This document shows, piece after piece, positions 1 to 7,159 of a stretch of DNA of 64,000 nt. The notes under the pieces were generated by a model. That model did no database searches. It was not told the DNA's origin and saw nothing but the letters and a program-made list of their open reading frames with translations. A program made the position numbers and the translations under genes. The stretch is from contig PAVS01000023.1 in the NCBI GenBank assembly GCA_002713145.1, positions 124,001 to 188,000 of the forward strand, written 5' to 3'. Position 1 is the stretch's first letter, and each line of letters opens with the position of its first letter. This DNA comes from Halobacteriovoraceae bacterium (GTDB taxonomy: Bacteria; Bdellovibrionota; Bacteriovoracia; Bacteriovoracales; Bacteriovoracaceae).

Positions 1-906
1 CATTTTTTCATTCAAATAATCAAGATAATCAGAAGCCTTATAGGAGCTTCTTACCATGGGTCCGCTAGCTACAAAATCAAAGCCAACATCATAAGCTATT
101 TTCTTTAAGTGATCGAACTCTTCCACCTCATAGTATTTTTGAACTTCAAGATGAGCTAGGGTTGGTCTGAGGTATTGCCCAAAGGTAAGCACTTTGACCC
201 CTACTTCTTTTAAATCAACCATAGCCTGAGTAAGTTCCTCTTTTGTTTCACCTAAGCCTACCATAAGAGATGATTTAGTTGCGATATGGGGATAGTTTTT
301 GTGATAAAAATTCAAAGCTTTTAATGTTTGCTCATAACTCGCTCTTCTATCTCTCACGGGATGAGTAAGTCTTTTAACCGTCTCGAGGTTCTGAGCAATA
401 ACAAAAGGATTAGACTTAGCGAGAGTGTGCATATGAATTTCTTGGGCATTAAAATCTGGAATAAGAACTTCAACTTTTACATCTGGATGATCAGCAGCAA
501 TTTGATCTACGACCGCAGCAAAATGAGAGGCACCAAAATCGTCTAAATCATCGCGATCAACACTGGTGACAACTAAGTATTTCAAGCCCATCATGGCCAC
601 CATTTCAGAGGCTTTCTTTGGTTCCTCTAGGTCAAGAAGCCCTTTGGGATTACCCGTCTTTACATGACAAAACTTACAAGCTCGGGTGCAAGTATCACCA
701 AGTATCATCATAGTGGCAACTTTTGCGTCCCAACACTCCCCCAAATTTGGACATTTAGCTTCCTCACAGACAGTGTATAAATTACGTTGTCTTAGATTTT
801 TTTTTATCTGTAGAAAATTATCACCTTTAGGAATTTTGGCCTTGAGATAACGAGGCTTACCCTTCAGATTCTTTTCACCGTATTTTTTAAACACTGTTTT
901 TTCCAT
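1..906 (-). CDS. lipA: Lipoyl synthase LipA (3' end outside window)
   Basis: Radical-SAM enzyme that inserts two sulfur atoms into the octanoyl group on lipoyl domains of the 2-oxoacid dehydrogenases and GcvH. The gene runs off the left edge: 302 codons are visible and the stop is beyond base 1. The auxiliary-cluster cysteines are C47, C52 and C58. The radical-SAM CxxxCxxC is C73, C77 and C80 (CTRACKFC). The RSSYK motif that supplies the serine ligand of the auxiliary cluster is present near the visible end, so only a short tail is missing. The start is the ATG at 904-906; the ribosome site is weak. It is the last gene of a same-strand group that begins with the PilZ protein, 56 bases behind the preceding stop. 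Identity is very secure. Confidence 0.97.
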   Translation of the reverse strand, partial: MEKTVFKKYGEKNLKGKPRYLKAKIPKGDNFLQIKKNLRQRNLYTVCEEAKCPNLGECWDAKVATMMILGDTCTRACKFCHVKTGNPKGLLDLEEPKKASEMVAMMGLKYLVVTSVDRDDLDDFGASHFAAVVDQIAADHPDVKVEVLIPDFNAQEIHMHTLAKSNPFVIAQNLETVKRLTHPVRDRRASYEQTLKALNFYHKNYPHIATKSSLMVGLGETKEELTQAMVDLKEVGVKVLTFGQYLRPTLAHLEVQKYYEVEEFDHLKKIAYDVGFDFVASGPMVRSSYKASDYLDYLNEKM

Positions 907-962
907 GGTCTTGAATTATCACGAACGCTATTCATAGGCAACGTTTATGGGCTGTCAGCGTC

Positions 963-1322
963 TTATGCCGCAGAGCTAAGCTTTTGAAATAAGTTGATTT
1001 CTGAGTTGATCAGAGTGAATTTTAAATGTTTAAATTCTGTCTGATAGTAATCTGAGAGAACGGCCAGGAAATGGTGATGATCGTTATCACTGGTCAATTC
1101 AAATTCTGTTGAAATTCTATTCTTAAAGGGTCCCCAGTTCTTAGGGACTTCTAGGGTTTTATTCTGATAACTCAGAAGATAACATTTCTTAGTCTGATTA
1201 TAACTGGCCAGGATTTCGGTAAATTCTTTATTTTGGTTATATATGTATTCACTTCGATTGCTCTGGGCATCTTCTTGAAAAGTAGCTTCGACCATTTGTG
1301 ATATTAAGTCATATTCACTCAT
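963..1322 (-). CDS. Hypothetical protein, 119 aa
   Basis: I do not recognise this family. The 119-residue product has no signal peptide or membrane segment and is rich in Asn, Gln, Tyr and acidic residues, so it is probably a soluble cytoplasmic protein of mixed alpha/beta content. It has the repeated sense YNQ/YQN near residues 28-52 and a DNDHHH stretch near 80. It lies between a lipoprotein gene 30 bases upstream and lipA 56 bases downstream on the same strand, which suggests co-transcription, but nothing links it to lipoylation. It is treated as real because it fills the gap neatly and matches its neighbours in codon use. Confidence 0.6.
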   Translation of the reverse strand: MSEYDLISQMVEATFQEDAQSNRSEYIYNQNKEFTEILASYNQTKKCYLLSYQNKTLEVPKNWGPFKNRISTEFELTSDNDHHHFLAVLSDYYQTEFKHLKFTLINSEINLFQKLSSAA

Positions 1323-1352
1323 ATATGACTTATCGACAGATTAATTCAAATA

Positions 1353-1829
1353 TTAAATATTTTCAGGTTTTGTCGCTGGCTCTTCTTCCAGTGCATTAAT
1401 AGGCTGTGTGGCTTCATGATAAGTTTTAAGATTTGTCACCTCTTCAACCTTCCATTTTTCGTCTTCCTTGATGACAGTAGCAATCTTTTTTACCTCAGTC
1501 TTAAAGTCAACTTTTTCATTTTGAACCACATTATATCTGATAATATAAGTCAGGCTACAGCGCTGTTGGCTGCAGTTTTTTCTGAGGACTTCGACTTTTG
1601 GCTTTTGAACATGGGATAAATTGCTATATTTTTTTAGCTCTTCTTCATTGAGCTCTTCGATTTTTTCGAGCAACTTACCAGTTGTGTATTTTTGAAAATA
1701 TTCCTTATCAAGCTTTTTCGTGGTCATATCGAGCGCCACCATTTCAATAAGACCTTCGGGGGTTTTGGCGTCTTTTGAACAAGAAAAAACTAGCGTGACT
1801 GATAATATAAAAAAAAGAGATTTAATCAT
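1353..1829 (-). CDS. Lipoprotein with NTF2/DUF4878-like fold
   Basis: A 158-residue lipoprotein. The N-terminus has a short basic start, a hydrophobic stretch and the lipobox VFSC with the lipidated Cys at 17. The mature part begins with a helical region of the type 'TPEGLIEMVALDMTTKKLD' and ends in beta strands with a 'KEDEKWKVEEV' stretch, the usual end of NTF2-like DUF4878 domains. That family call is an inference from pattern only. Two more Cys (NCSQQRC) could form a disulfide. The start codon overlaps the stop of the upstream PilZ gene by four bases (ATGA), so the two are translationally coupled. The function is unknown; it is likely periplasmic and membrane-anchored. Confidence 0.75.
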   Translation of the reverse strand: MIKSLFFILSVTLVFSCSKDAKTPEGLIEMVALDMTTKKLDKEYFQKYTTGKLLEKIEELNEEELKKYSNLSHVQKPKVEVLRKNCSQQRCSLTYIIRYNVVQNEKVDFKTEVKKIATVIKEDEKWKVEEVTNLKTYHEATQPINALEEEPATKPENI

Positions 1830-2560
1830 TTCATTAACTCCGGTAAATATCCTAATTGCTCTATTATCTCATAAAACTGATTCCAGTTCATCTTATTTGA
1901 CTCATTTTGCGAAGTATTTTGAAATTTAAATCCATAACCTCTTCCCCCCAACTCTTTAGCTGCAATAGTCGAGTTTTCAGAAAAAGTTTTACCTCCAAAC
2001 TCAATACGAACCGTCACTCGACCTTTAAGTTGAGTTGGCTCATCAAGATAAAGAAAACAACCTTCATACGACCAGTTGGTCAGATAACCACGAGCGAGCT
2101 CTTTTTGTTCTAAGTCTATGATTTGGACATTTATTTTCTTGAGCATAGGTGAAAACAAATCAGTCTCTTGATAATTGGAATTATAATAAGATTCTAACAG
2201 TTCCGATTTATAGAACTGATATAAATAATAAGCGATAACCAAATAGAAAAATGTCATCACTATAATTATTTTTGAAAACTCAAGCTGAAGGTTGAATGCT
2301 GTGAGTACAAAAGTATACAGCACATGGACGAAAAATAAATAAACAGAGGTTTTCTTCATACTATAGATAGCAATGAGGGTGATCAAAGTCACAACCAAGT
2401 AATAAATATGGATGGTTTGAGTAAAAAAACCCGTGACTATGATCTTATTTGAAATAGACGATATATTGACATAAATATACTGCAGTAAAAGAAAAAATAC
2501 TGAAAAATAACAATATAGAATGATATTCCATACTACTGAACTACGATAAAATATTTTCAT
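1826..2560 (-). CDS. Membrane protein with C-terminal PilZ domain
   Basis: A 244-residue inner-membrane protein. Residues 1-115 contain about four hydrophobic segments with almost no loops. A cytoplasmic domain from about 140 has PilZ features: a short basic/polar lead (LARGYLTNWS), the NWSYEGCFL stretch matching the DxSxxGxxL signature, and a late GRGYGFKF strand. The usual RxxxR pair of cyclic-di-GMP binders is not clear, so the ligand-binding state is uncertain. It heads the lipoprotein-hypothetical-lipA group and overlaps the lipoprotein by four bases. It diverges from the small ferredoxin gene with 35 bases between the starts. Likely role: a membrane sensor or effector for cyclic-di-GMP, by family; the target is unknown. 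Confidence 0.75.
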   Translation of the reverse strand: MKIFYRSSVVWNIILYCYFSVFFLLLQYIYVNISSISNKIIVTGFFTQTIHIYYLVVTLITLIAIYSMKKTSVYLFFVHVLYTFVLTAFNLQLEFSKIIIVMTFFYLVIAYYLYQFYKSELLESYYNSNYQETDLFSPMLKKINVQIIDLEQKELARGYLTNWSYEGCFLYLDEPTQLKGRVTVRIEFGGKTFSENSTIAAKELGGRGYGFKFQNTSQNESNKMNWNQFYEIIEQLGYLPELMK

Positions 2561-2583
2561 TGTTCTCTATCCCTAATCACTGG

Positions 2584-2598
2584 TAAAATCTTATTATG
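2584..2598 (+). promoter_or_regulatory. -10 box directly before ferredoxin start (leaderless)
   Basis: TAAAAT at 2584-2589, then six bases, then the ATG at 2596. There is no Shine-Dalgarno in the gap. A weak -35 (TTGTTC, 2560-2565) lies 18 bases upstream. Transcription would begin at or next to the A of ATG. Confidence 0.5.
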
Positions 2599-2805
2599 TT
2601 TGAAAAGTTTGAAATAAACAACAGCTGCATAAATTGTGATCTCTGTAGGCCTTTATGTCCTGAAAATGCTATTTTTACCGATGGTGAAAAATACATCATT
2701 GATTCCTGGAGCTGTACTCGTTGTGGGATTTGTATGCAGGTGTGTCCTAATGACTCAGTCAAAATTAGACATCCTCAACCAGAATCCGATCTCCTTTCCA
2801 AATAA
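2596..2805 (+). CDS. Small 2[4Fe-4S] ferredoxin
   Basis: A 69-residue bacterial-type ferredoxin, an electron carrier in the cytoplasm. Two full cluster motifs are visible: CINCDLCRPLCP at residues 11-22 and CTRCGICMQVCP at about 40-51, each CxxCxxCxxxCP, binding two [4Fe-4S] clusters. It stands alone between the divergent PilZ gene and the convergent MurU-like gene, whose 3' end it overlaps by 41 bases. The redox partner is therefore not indicated by context. The start is the ATG at 2596, six bases after a TAAAAT box and without an SD. The reverse-strand alternative reading in the same place lacks any domain. Confidence 0.9.
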   Translation: MFEKFEINNSCINCDLCRPLCPENAIFTDGEKYIIDSWSCTRCGICMQVCPNDSVKIRHPQPESDLLSK

Positions 2806-3700
2806 TTTCCCGCACATCTTTTTGCACAGATATTGGGCCATCAAGCTTCAATACGATTGATTGGTATGCATTTTCAATCATAATGTCACTTAAATTGATG
2901 CCTGTAGTGGTGCCATAACCTTGAGACGTAAGTTTTTTCTTATCTATGCTTTTGGATTCAAAGAGAAACTTAAAGAATTGAGATTTCTGTTCATTTTGTT
3001 TCAGTAAATCGAACATTGATTTATAGTAGCGCTTTATAGTTCCGAAATCCCAATACTCCAGCTGGGATAAATTAATCACACTTACCCTTGAAAGTTTTGG
3101 GTTAGCCACCGTTTCAAAAAATTTACTATGCCCTTCATGTTCTTTTAAATTTTGAAGCTTAATAAGTGAAATTCCTGAATAGGTCTGAATAACTTTATCC
3201 CGGGGAATTTCTTCGTTCGCCACGATCCCTTGGAGTTGATTATTTTTTACATCAAGCCCATTATACATTGAGCTCGAATTCACATCATAACCAAAAAGAA
3301 TAACGTCATTAGATCTTGCTTGTTCAAGTGCTTGATCTAATTTTGATTTTGAAAAAAATAAAAACTGATCACTATTGATAACAAGAAGGTTTCCAGAATA
3401 ATTGAGCTGGGAAGCTAAATTATGGATAGCCCCCCCAATATCTAAGGGCTGTTTTTCCTCGATAACTTGAAAGCTATATTTGGTTTTTAATTTTTCTAAT
3501 TCATTAAGAATTATATCTTTATGATAATAGGTATTAATATAAATTTTAGCATCAGGAGCGAGAGACTGAGCATAAAGAATTTCAAGCTCTATGATTGATT
3601 TTTCGAAAACTGGCCAGAGTACTTTTGGTAACTTTTGGCCAATTGTCCCCATCCGGGTGCCTTTACCTGCTGCAAGAATAAGAACGTGATCAACTTTCAT
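2765..3700 (-). CDS. murU: Sugar-1-phosphate nucleotidyltransferase, MurU-like
   Basis: A 311-residue NTP-transferase. The N-terminus has the signature LILAAGKGTRMG (7-18), followed by the LPKVLWPV substrate loop; NSDQ near 128-131 is the usual metal-binding Asp region. It is closest in type to MurU, which transfers UMP to MurNAc-1-phosphate in peptidoglycan recycling. The main support is context: its 5' end overlaps by 11 bases a kinase with AmgK hallmarks, the known partner of MurU. The C-terminal 80 residues are longer than in typical MurU (about 225 aa) and I do not recognise them. An alternative is a hexose-1-phosphate nucleotidyltransferase of another pathway. No clear SD; translation is probably coupled to the kinase. 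Confidence 0.75.
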   Translation of the reverse strand: MKVDHVLILAAGKGTRMGTIGQKLPKVLWPVFEKSIIELEILYAQSLAPDAKIYINTYYHKDIILNELEKLKTKYSFQVIEEKQPLDIGGAIHNLASQLNYSGNLLVINSDQFLFFSKSKLDQALEQARSNDVILFGYDVNSSSMYNGLDVKNNQLQGIVANEEIPRDKVIQTYSGISLIKLQNLKEHEGHSKFFETVANPKLSRVSVINLSQLEYWDFGTIKRYYKSMFDLLKQNEQKSQFFKFLFESKSIDKKKLTSQGYGTTTGINLSDIMIENAYQSIVLKLDGPISVQKDVREIIWKGDRILVEDV

Positions 3701-4718
3701 AATAATGCTTACTCAAAAGAAGCCTGAGGTCATCATATTTTTTATTATCCATCATTGTCTTTCGAATTTTTTCTAAAGTATAACCAATATACTTCACGTA
3801 TCGAACGTCTTTTCTAAGCTCATAAATATAAGAGAAACTCCCTATGGCCTTAATAGCTCTTTGTAAAAGCATGTCCTGATAGAGACCGTAAAAATTTTCA
3901 AAGCTCCCTTGTTCATGGATATCTTGAGGAAGGTTCTCATAATAATACTCAATAAGTGTCTTTTTGTTTTTTCCCATTAAATCATAGTAACTATCTTCAA
4001 GAAAAGAAACCAAGTCATACTGTGGAATCCCCATTCGCGCATCTTGAAAATCGATAATGATTAATTCATCTTTTTTCACCATGACATTTCTTGAATGAAA
4101 ATCCCTATGGGTGAGGACCTTTTTTTCACGGGCCAGTCTTTTGCACACCGGGGAATAAAAGTTCAAAAAGTCTCTTTCAACTTTCTTATCTTTGACCTTA
4201 AGAAATTTTTCAAAGAAAAACTTATAGGTAAACTCGATTTCACTCATGTACTTTTCATAATCAAAAGAACGATTAAAGAGGCCACTTTCTTTTAATTTCG
4301 AATCAGGAATTTGGTGAAGTTTTAATAATTGATCTACCAATTTTTTATAAATATTAAATTCTTCATTCACAGAGCCGAGCTCGGCTAAGAGTTGCAAAAG
4401 TGTTTTATCACCGAGGTCTTCTTCCAGAATATAGCCACGTTTTAAATTTGTATCATAGATACCTGGAACTCTTATATTATTGTTTTTTAAAAAACTTTGA
4501 AGCTCAACAAAATAGCTAAAATTATCTTCGCTTGGTTGGTCGAGACAAGCCACGTATGTATCTTCAGTAGTAAAGAGTCGATAATACTTTCTCGTCGAAG
4601 CATCTCCTGTAAGGCGATCAATATTAGTGAGAGCAATATTTTTACCCGAATCAAGTTTAGAGATACTTGTTTCGAATAACTCTTCTATAAATAATTTTTC
4701 CGTTAATTCTGGTTTCAC
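3690..4718 (-). CDS. amgK: Amino-sugar kinase, AmgK-like
   Basis: A 342-residue kinase of the aminoglycoside-phosphotransferase fold. Visible motifs are LTGDASTRKYYRL (36-48), typical of AmgK; the catalytic loop HRDFHSRNVMV (204-214) with D206 as base; and IIDFQDAR (221-228) with the metal-binding Asp. AmgK phosphorylates anomeric MurNAc and GlcNAc; MurU then makes UDP-MurNAc, bypassing de novo synthesis and conferring fosfomycin tolerance in pseudomonads. The start is GTG at 4718, one base after the stop of the upstream lipoprotein, with AAAGGAT as ribosome site inside that gene's end. Operon order is M48-like lipoprotein, amgK, murU. The family is firm; the exact substrate is inferred. Confidence 0.82.
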   Translation of the reverse strand: MKPELTEKLFIEELFETSISKLDSGKNIALTNIDRLTGDASTRKYYRLFTTEDTYVACLDQPSEDNFSYFVELQSFLKNNNIRVPGIYDTNLKRGYILEEDLGDKTLLQLLAELGSVNEEFNIYKKLVDQLLKLHQIPDSKLKESGLFNRSFDYEKYMSEIEFTYKFFFEKFLKVKDKKVERDFLNFYSPVCKRLAREKKVLTHRDFHSRNVMVKKDELIIIDFQDARMGIPQYDLVSFLEDSYYDLMGKNKKTLIEYYYENLPQDIHEQGSFENFYGLYQDMLLQRAIKAIGSFSYIYELRKDVRYVKYIGYTLEKIRKTMMDNKKYDDLRLLLSKHYYES

Positions 4719-4719
4719 T

Positions 4720-5496
4720 TTATCCTTTTAGTTCATCAAGAAAGCGATAGAAGTTTCGAGATGATCCTTTATAAACTGGGGCCCTAGATATATTTTTCAC
4801 TTCTTCAATTAAAAAAGCTTTAAAAAGTGACTCTTCTCTTGAAATCGTTTGAACGTCACCTAATTGAAGAGCAAAGTCCAAGGAGTTTCTGTTTTTGATT
4901 TGTAACCAACTTAAATAACTATCTGTATCAAGTCCAATTCTTTTCAAGATATGAAAAGCCCATTTGTGAATTTCTATTTTATCCGACGTATCCAAGCGCA
5001 ATAATGATAAGATTCGGGAAGTAGAAAGTGTTCCCGTTGGAATGATCACTGTTTTATTATAGATATAGCGCTCACTTCTTATCAATTCATAGACGAGCAA
5101 GCAGTAAAGCATTGTTTCGTTTTTTATATATTTCTCGATCAGACTAGATGAAAAAAAGAATTTTCTGCCAGGAAGTGAGAAATGAAAAGGAACGCGAGAG
5201 CGAATCATAAAAAACTCAGATTCTGTTTGCCCTGTAAAAAAGAGTTCATTATTTTGAGTGATATTGTTTACGAGTGACTTTAAATACTCTTTCGTCTGTT
5301 TTTTTAAGGGTATGACTTCACGTTGCTTATCGGTCAAGTACATTGTTTTGAAATATTGGAGATGCTGATTATAGTCTTCTTTGGAAAATTTTTGATAGGA
5401 GGTAAGCTCAATCTCCTCAGGCTTGTCTTCAGACCACTTATCCCATGGGATATGTGAACAGCTCAATAAAAGTAGAAACAATGCAAATTTCTTCAT
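4720..5496 (-). CDS. M48-like lipoprotein lacking zinc ligands
   Basis: A 258-residue lipoprotein; signal MKKFALFLLLLSC with lipobox LLSC. The central region follows the layout of periplasmic M48 metallopeptidases (BepA/LoiP type). A 'FSLPGRKFFFSSSLIE' strand matches the usual 'xAFALPGGxIxxxxGLL', followed by a helix in the HExxH position that reads YELIRS: the Glu is kept but both His are replaced by Tyr and Ser. Further on, EIHKWAFHILKRIGLD matches the 'ExEADxLAxxLLxxAGYD' helix. If the alignment holds this is a pseudoprotease, perhaps a chaperone or adaptor in the outer membrane. It is first in an operon with amgK and murU. The family call is an inference by pattern; the lipoprotein call is firm. 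Confidence 0.7.
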   Translation of the reverse strand: MKKFALFLLLLSCSHIPWDKWSEDKPEEIELTSYQKFSKEDYNQHLQYFKTMYLTDKQREVIPLKKQTKEYLKSLVNNITQNNELFFTGQTESEFFMIRSRVPFHFSLPGRKFFFSSSLIEKYIKNETMLYCLLVYELIRSERYIYNKTVIIPTGTLSTSRILSLLRLDTSDKIEIHKWAFHILKRIGLDTDSYLSWLQIKNRNSLDFALQLGDVQTISREESLFKAFLIEEVKNISRAPVYKGSSRNFYRFLDELKG

Positions 5497-5500
5497 AGAT

Positions 5501-5527
5501 AAAAAAAGAGCAGGCTTTTGCCTGCTC
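5501..5527 (-). terminator. Rho-independent terminator after LysM lipoprotein
   Basis: An eight-base-pair stem (GAGCAGGC / GCCTGCTC at 5508-5515 and 5520-5527) with a four-base loop, followed on the minus strand by seven T. It terminates the LysM gene transcript only five bases before the next minus-strand start at 5496. Confidence 0.9.
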
Positions 5528-5556
5528 CAAAATATTTTAATATTTAAGCTTTATTA

Positions 5557-6237
5557 TTAATTATTGGCAACATCTCTACCCTCAATCACAGGAGTGTAGA
5601 TAGTGAAACCAGCAAAAATTTTGTTAGGATCTTTAATAAGCGGAGTGTTATTATCCCAAATGTTTTTCCAAAACTTATTCGTACCATAAGTCGTTGTTGA
5701 AATTTTACCCAAAGTATCTCCAACTTTAATTAGGTATGGATTTCCTTCAGGGTTCCAAATAAAGGGTTCAGCAGGAGCCTCATATCTTAAAACCATTCCA
5801 GAGCTAATTGTATTAGATCCAGCAAGTTTATCACTATTCATATTTTTGATATCTCTCCAACGGCCATAGTCTCCATATATTTTAAAAGCTATGATCATGA
5901 GTGTCTCACCTTGTGAAACTGTCCAAGAACCTTCTTGTCCACTCATTGCCACAGGTGCAGTTGTTCCTGCATCAGCAAAAGCATCAGCTCCCATTTCAGA
6001 AGTTTGATCTAGAGCACCACTTTCTTCACCAAAAGAATCCATAGGTGCATCAGCATCGAGTGCAAGATCATCTCCCTCTAGAGCGAAATCATCACCAAAT
6101 TCTCCACCATCTTCGCTAAATTCATCAGCGTCTGCTAGCTCAACACCAGTATCCATTTCATCTGCTTCATTAGTTGATTTTGATCCTGAACATGCTATTA
6201 ATCCAAGCATTAACATTAGTAATAATAAAACTTTCAT
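5557..6237 (-). CDS. Lipoprotein with two LysM domains
   Basis: A 226-residue lipoprotein with signal and lipobox LIAC (Cys 16). Residues 20-100 form a very acidic, Asp/Glu/Ala-rich linker. Two LysM modules follow: one begins GSWTVSQGETLMIIAFKIYG and ends at a YEAP strand, the other begins NPYLIKVGDTLGKIS and ends in FAGFTIYTP. LysM binds N-acetylglucosamine-containing glycans, so the protein probably sits in the outer membrane facing the periplasm and binds peptidoglycan. No catalytic domain is present. Ribosome site AAGGAG precedes the ATG at 6237. It is monocistronic: a strong terminator follows at once. Similar acidic LysM lipoproteins are common in this bacterial group, but the role is not known to me. 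Confidence 0.87.
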   Translation of the reverse strand: MKVLLLLMLMLGLIACSGSKSTNEADEMDTGVELADADEFSEDGGEFGDDFALEGDDLALDADAPMDSFGEESGALDQTSEMGADAFADAGTTAPVAMSGQEGSWTVSQGETLMIIAFKIYGDYGRWRDIKNMNSDKLAGSNTISSGMVLRYEAPAEPFIWNPEGNPYLIKVGDTLGKISTTTYGTNKFWKNIWDNNTPLIKDPNKIFAGFTIYTPVIEGRDVANN

Positions 6238-6332
6238 ATAAATCTCCTTGCGTACTTAAATCTAAGTATAACTTAACTTCTTAAAATTTATCGGCTAGGC
6301 AAAAATTTACATAAAAATTTTTTACGGAATAT

Positions 6333-7007
6333 TTAGTAAGTGAAAAACATTTCCTGCTGATCAATAGAGTCATGTATTTTATGCACAAGCTTATTGAAGT
6401 GGTCTTCGTTTTCCAAAAAGTCGAGCTCATCGGTGTCTACAACAAGTGACTTACCAAGATCATACGAGTCATACCACTCGTCATAATAACCGTTAAGCTT
6501 GGTTAGATAATCAACAGGAATAGCTTGTTCATAATCTCTTCCTCGCATTTTAATTCTTTCTAAAAGCTTAGGGACACTTCTTTTTAAAAAAATCATTAAC
6601 GTGGGAGAGCTTAGGTATTGAATCATTGACTCATAAAGAGTGCAGTAGGTTTCATAATCTCTTTTATCTAAATCACCTTGCTCAAAAAGAGCACGGGCAA
6701 AAATATTTGCATCTTCGTAAATTGATCTGTCTTGAATGGCAGAAAAAGAACCATTTTCAATCATCTTATGGGTATTAAAACGATGATTTAAAAAATACAC
6801 TTGGAGGGGAAAGCTCCACCTGGTCATATCTTTATAAAAATCTGCAAGGTAGGGGTTGTCTTGGACTGATTCAAAATGTGGTTTCCAGCTCAGCCGTTCA
6901 GATAATTTACGAGTCAAAGTTGTTTTTCCACTCCCAATATTACCTGCAACAACAACGAACATTTTATTGTCACCACTAGATAGATGGTTGAAAGCAGCCA
7001 AACTCAT
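6333..7007 (-). CDS. Deoxynucleoside kinase
   Basis: A 224-residue dNK-family kinase (deoxyadenosine/deoxyguanosine kinase type) that phosphorylates salvaged deoxynucleosides. The P-loop is GNIGSGKTT (22-30), the conserved DRS with its downstream YED is at 93-99, and the LID arginines are in LERIKMRGRDYEQ. The ATG at 7007 has the ribosome site GGAGAA seven bases upstream; an internal Met at residue 16, just before the P-loop, would also give a functional protein. It is a single gene with its own promoter region (7008-7100). For a predator that hydrolyses prey DNA such salvage makes sense, but that link is inference. Substrate specificity cannot be read from the sequence. Confidence 0.9.
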   Translation of the reverse strand: MSLAAFNHLSSGDNKMFVVVAGNIGSGKTTLTRKLSERLSWKPHFESVQDNPYLADFYKDMTRWSFPLQVYFLNHRFNTHKMIENGSFSAIQDRSIYEDANIFARALFEQGDLDKRDYETYCTLYESMIQYLSSPTLMIFLKRSVPKLLERIKMRGRDYEQAIPVDYLTKLNGYYDEWYDSYDLGKSLVVDTDELDFLENEDHFNKLVHKIHDSIDQQEMFFTY

Positions 7008-7099
7008 AAAATTCTCCTATATATTGTGTATGTACAAAATTTAGCAAAAACTGAGTGCTACAGTCAAACAACATCAGTAATATTTATTATGTCATCATC

Positions 7100-7114
7100 T
7101 AACAGGGCCTGTTA
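7100..7114. promoter_or_regulatory. Perfect inverted repeat upstream of barrel gene
   Basis: TAACAGG, one base, CCTGTTA. It lies just upstream of the -35 of the plus-strand gene at 7157 and within the promoter region of the minus-strand kinase, so it could be a shared operator. No regulator is identified. Confidence 0.35.
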
Positions 7115-7121
7115 ATCGTTG

Positions 7122-7159
7122 TTTACCTATGGCAGCGAGTTTACTAAAATATCGATATG
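7122..7159 (+). promoter_or_regulatory. Promoter with leaderless start for 7157 gene
   Basis: -35 TTTACC (7122-7127), 17-base spacer, -10 TAAAAT (7145-7150), then exactly six bases to the ATG at 7157. There is no ribosome site, so a leaderless transcript is predicted. Confidence 0.55.
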
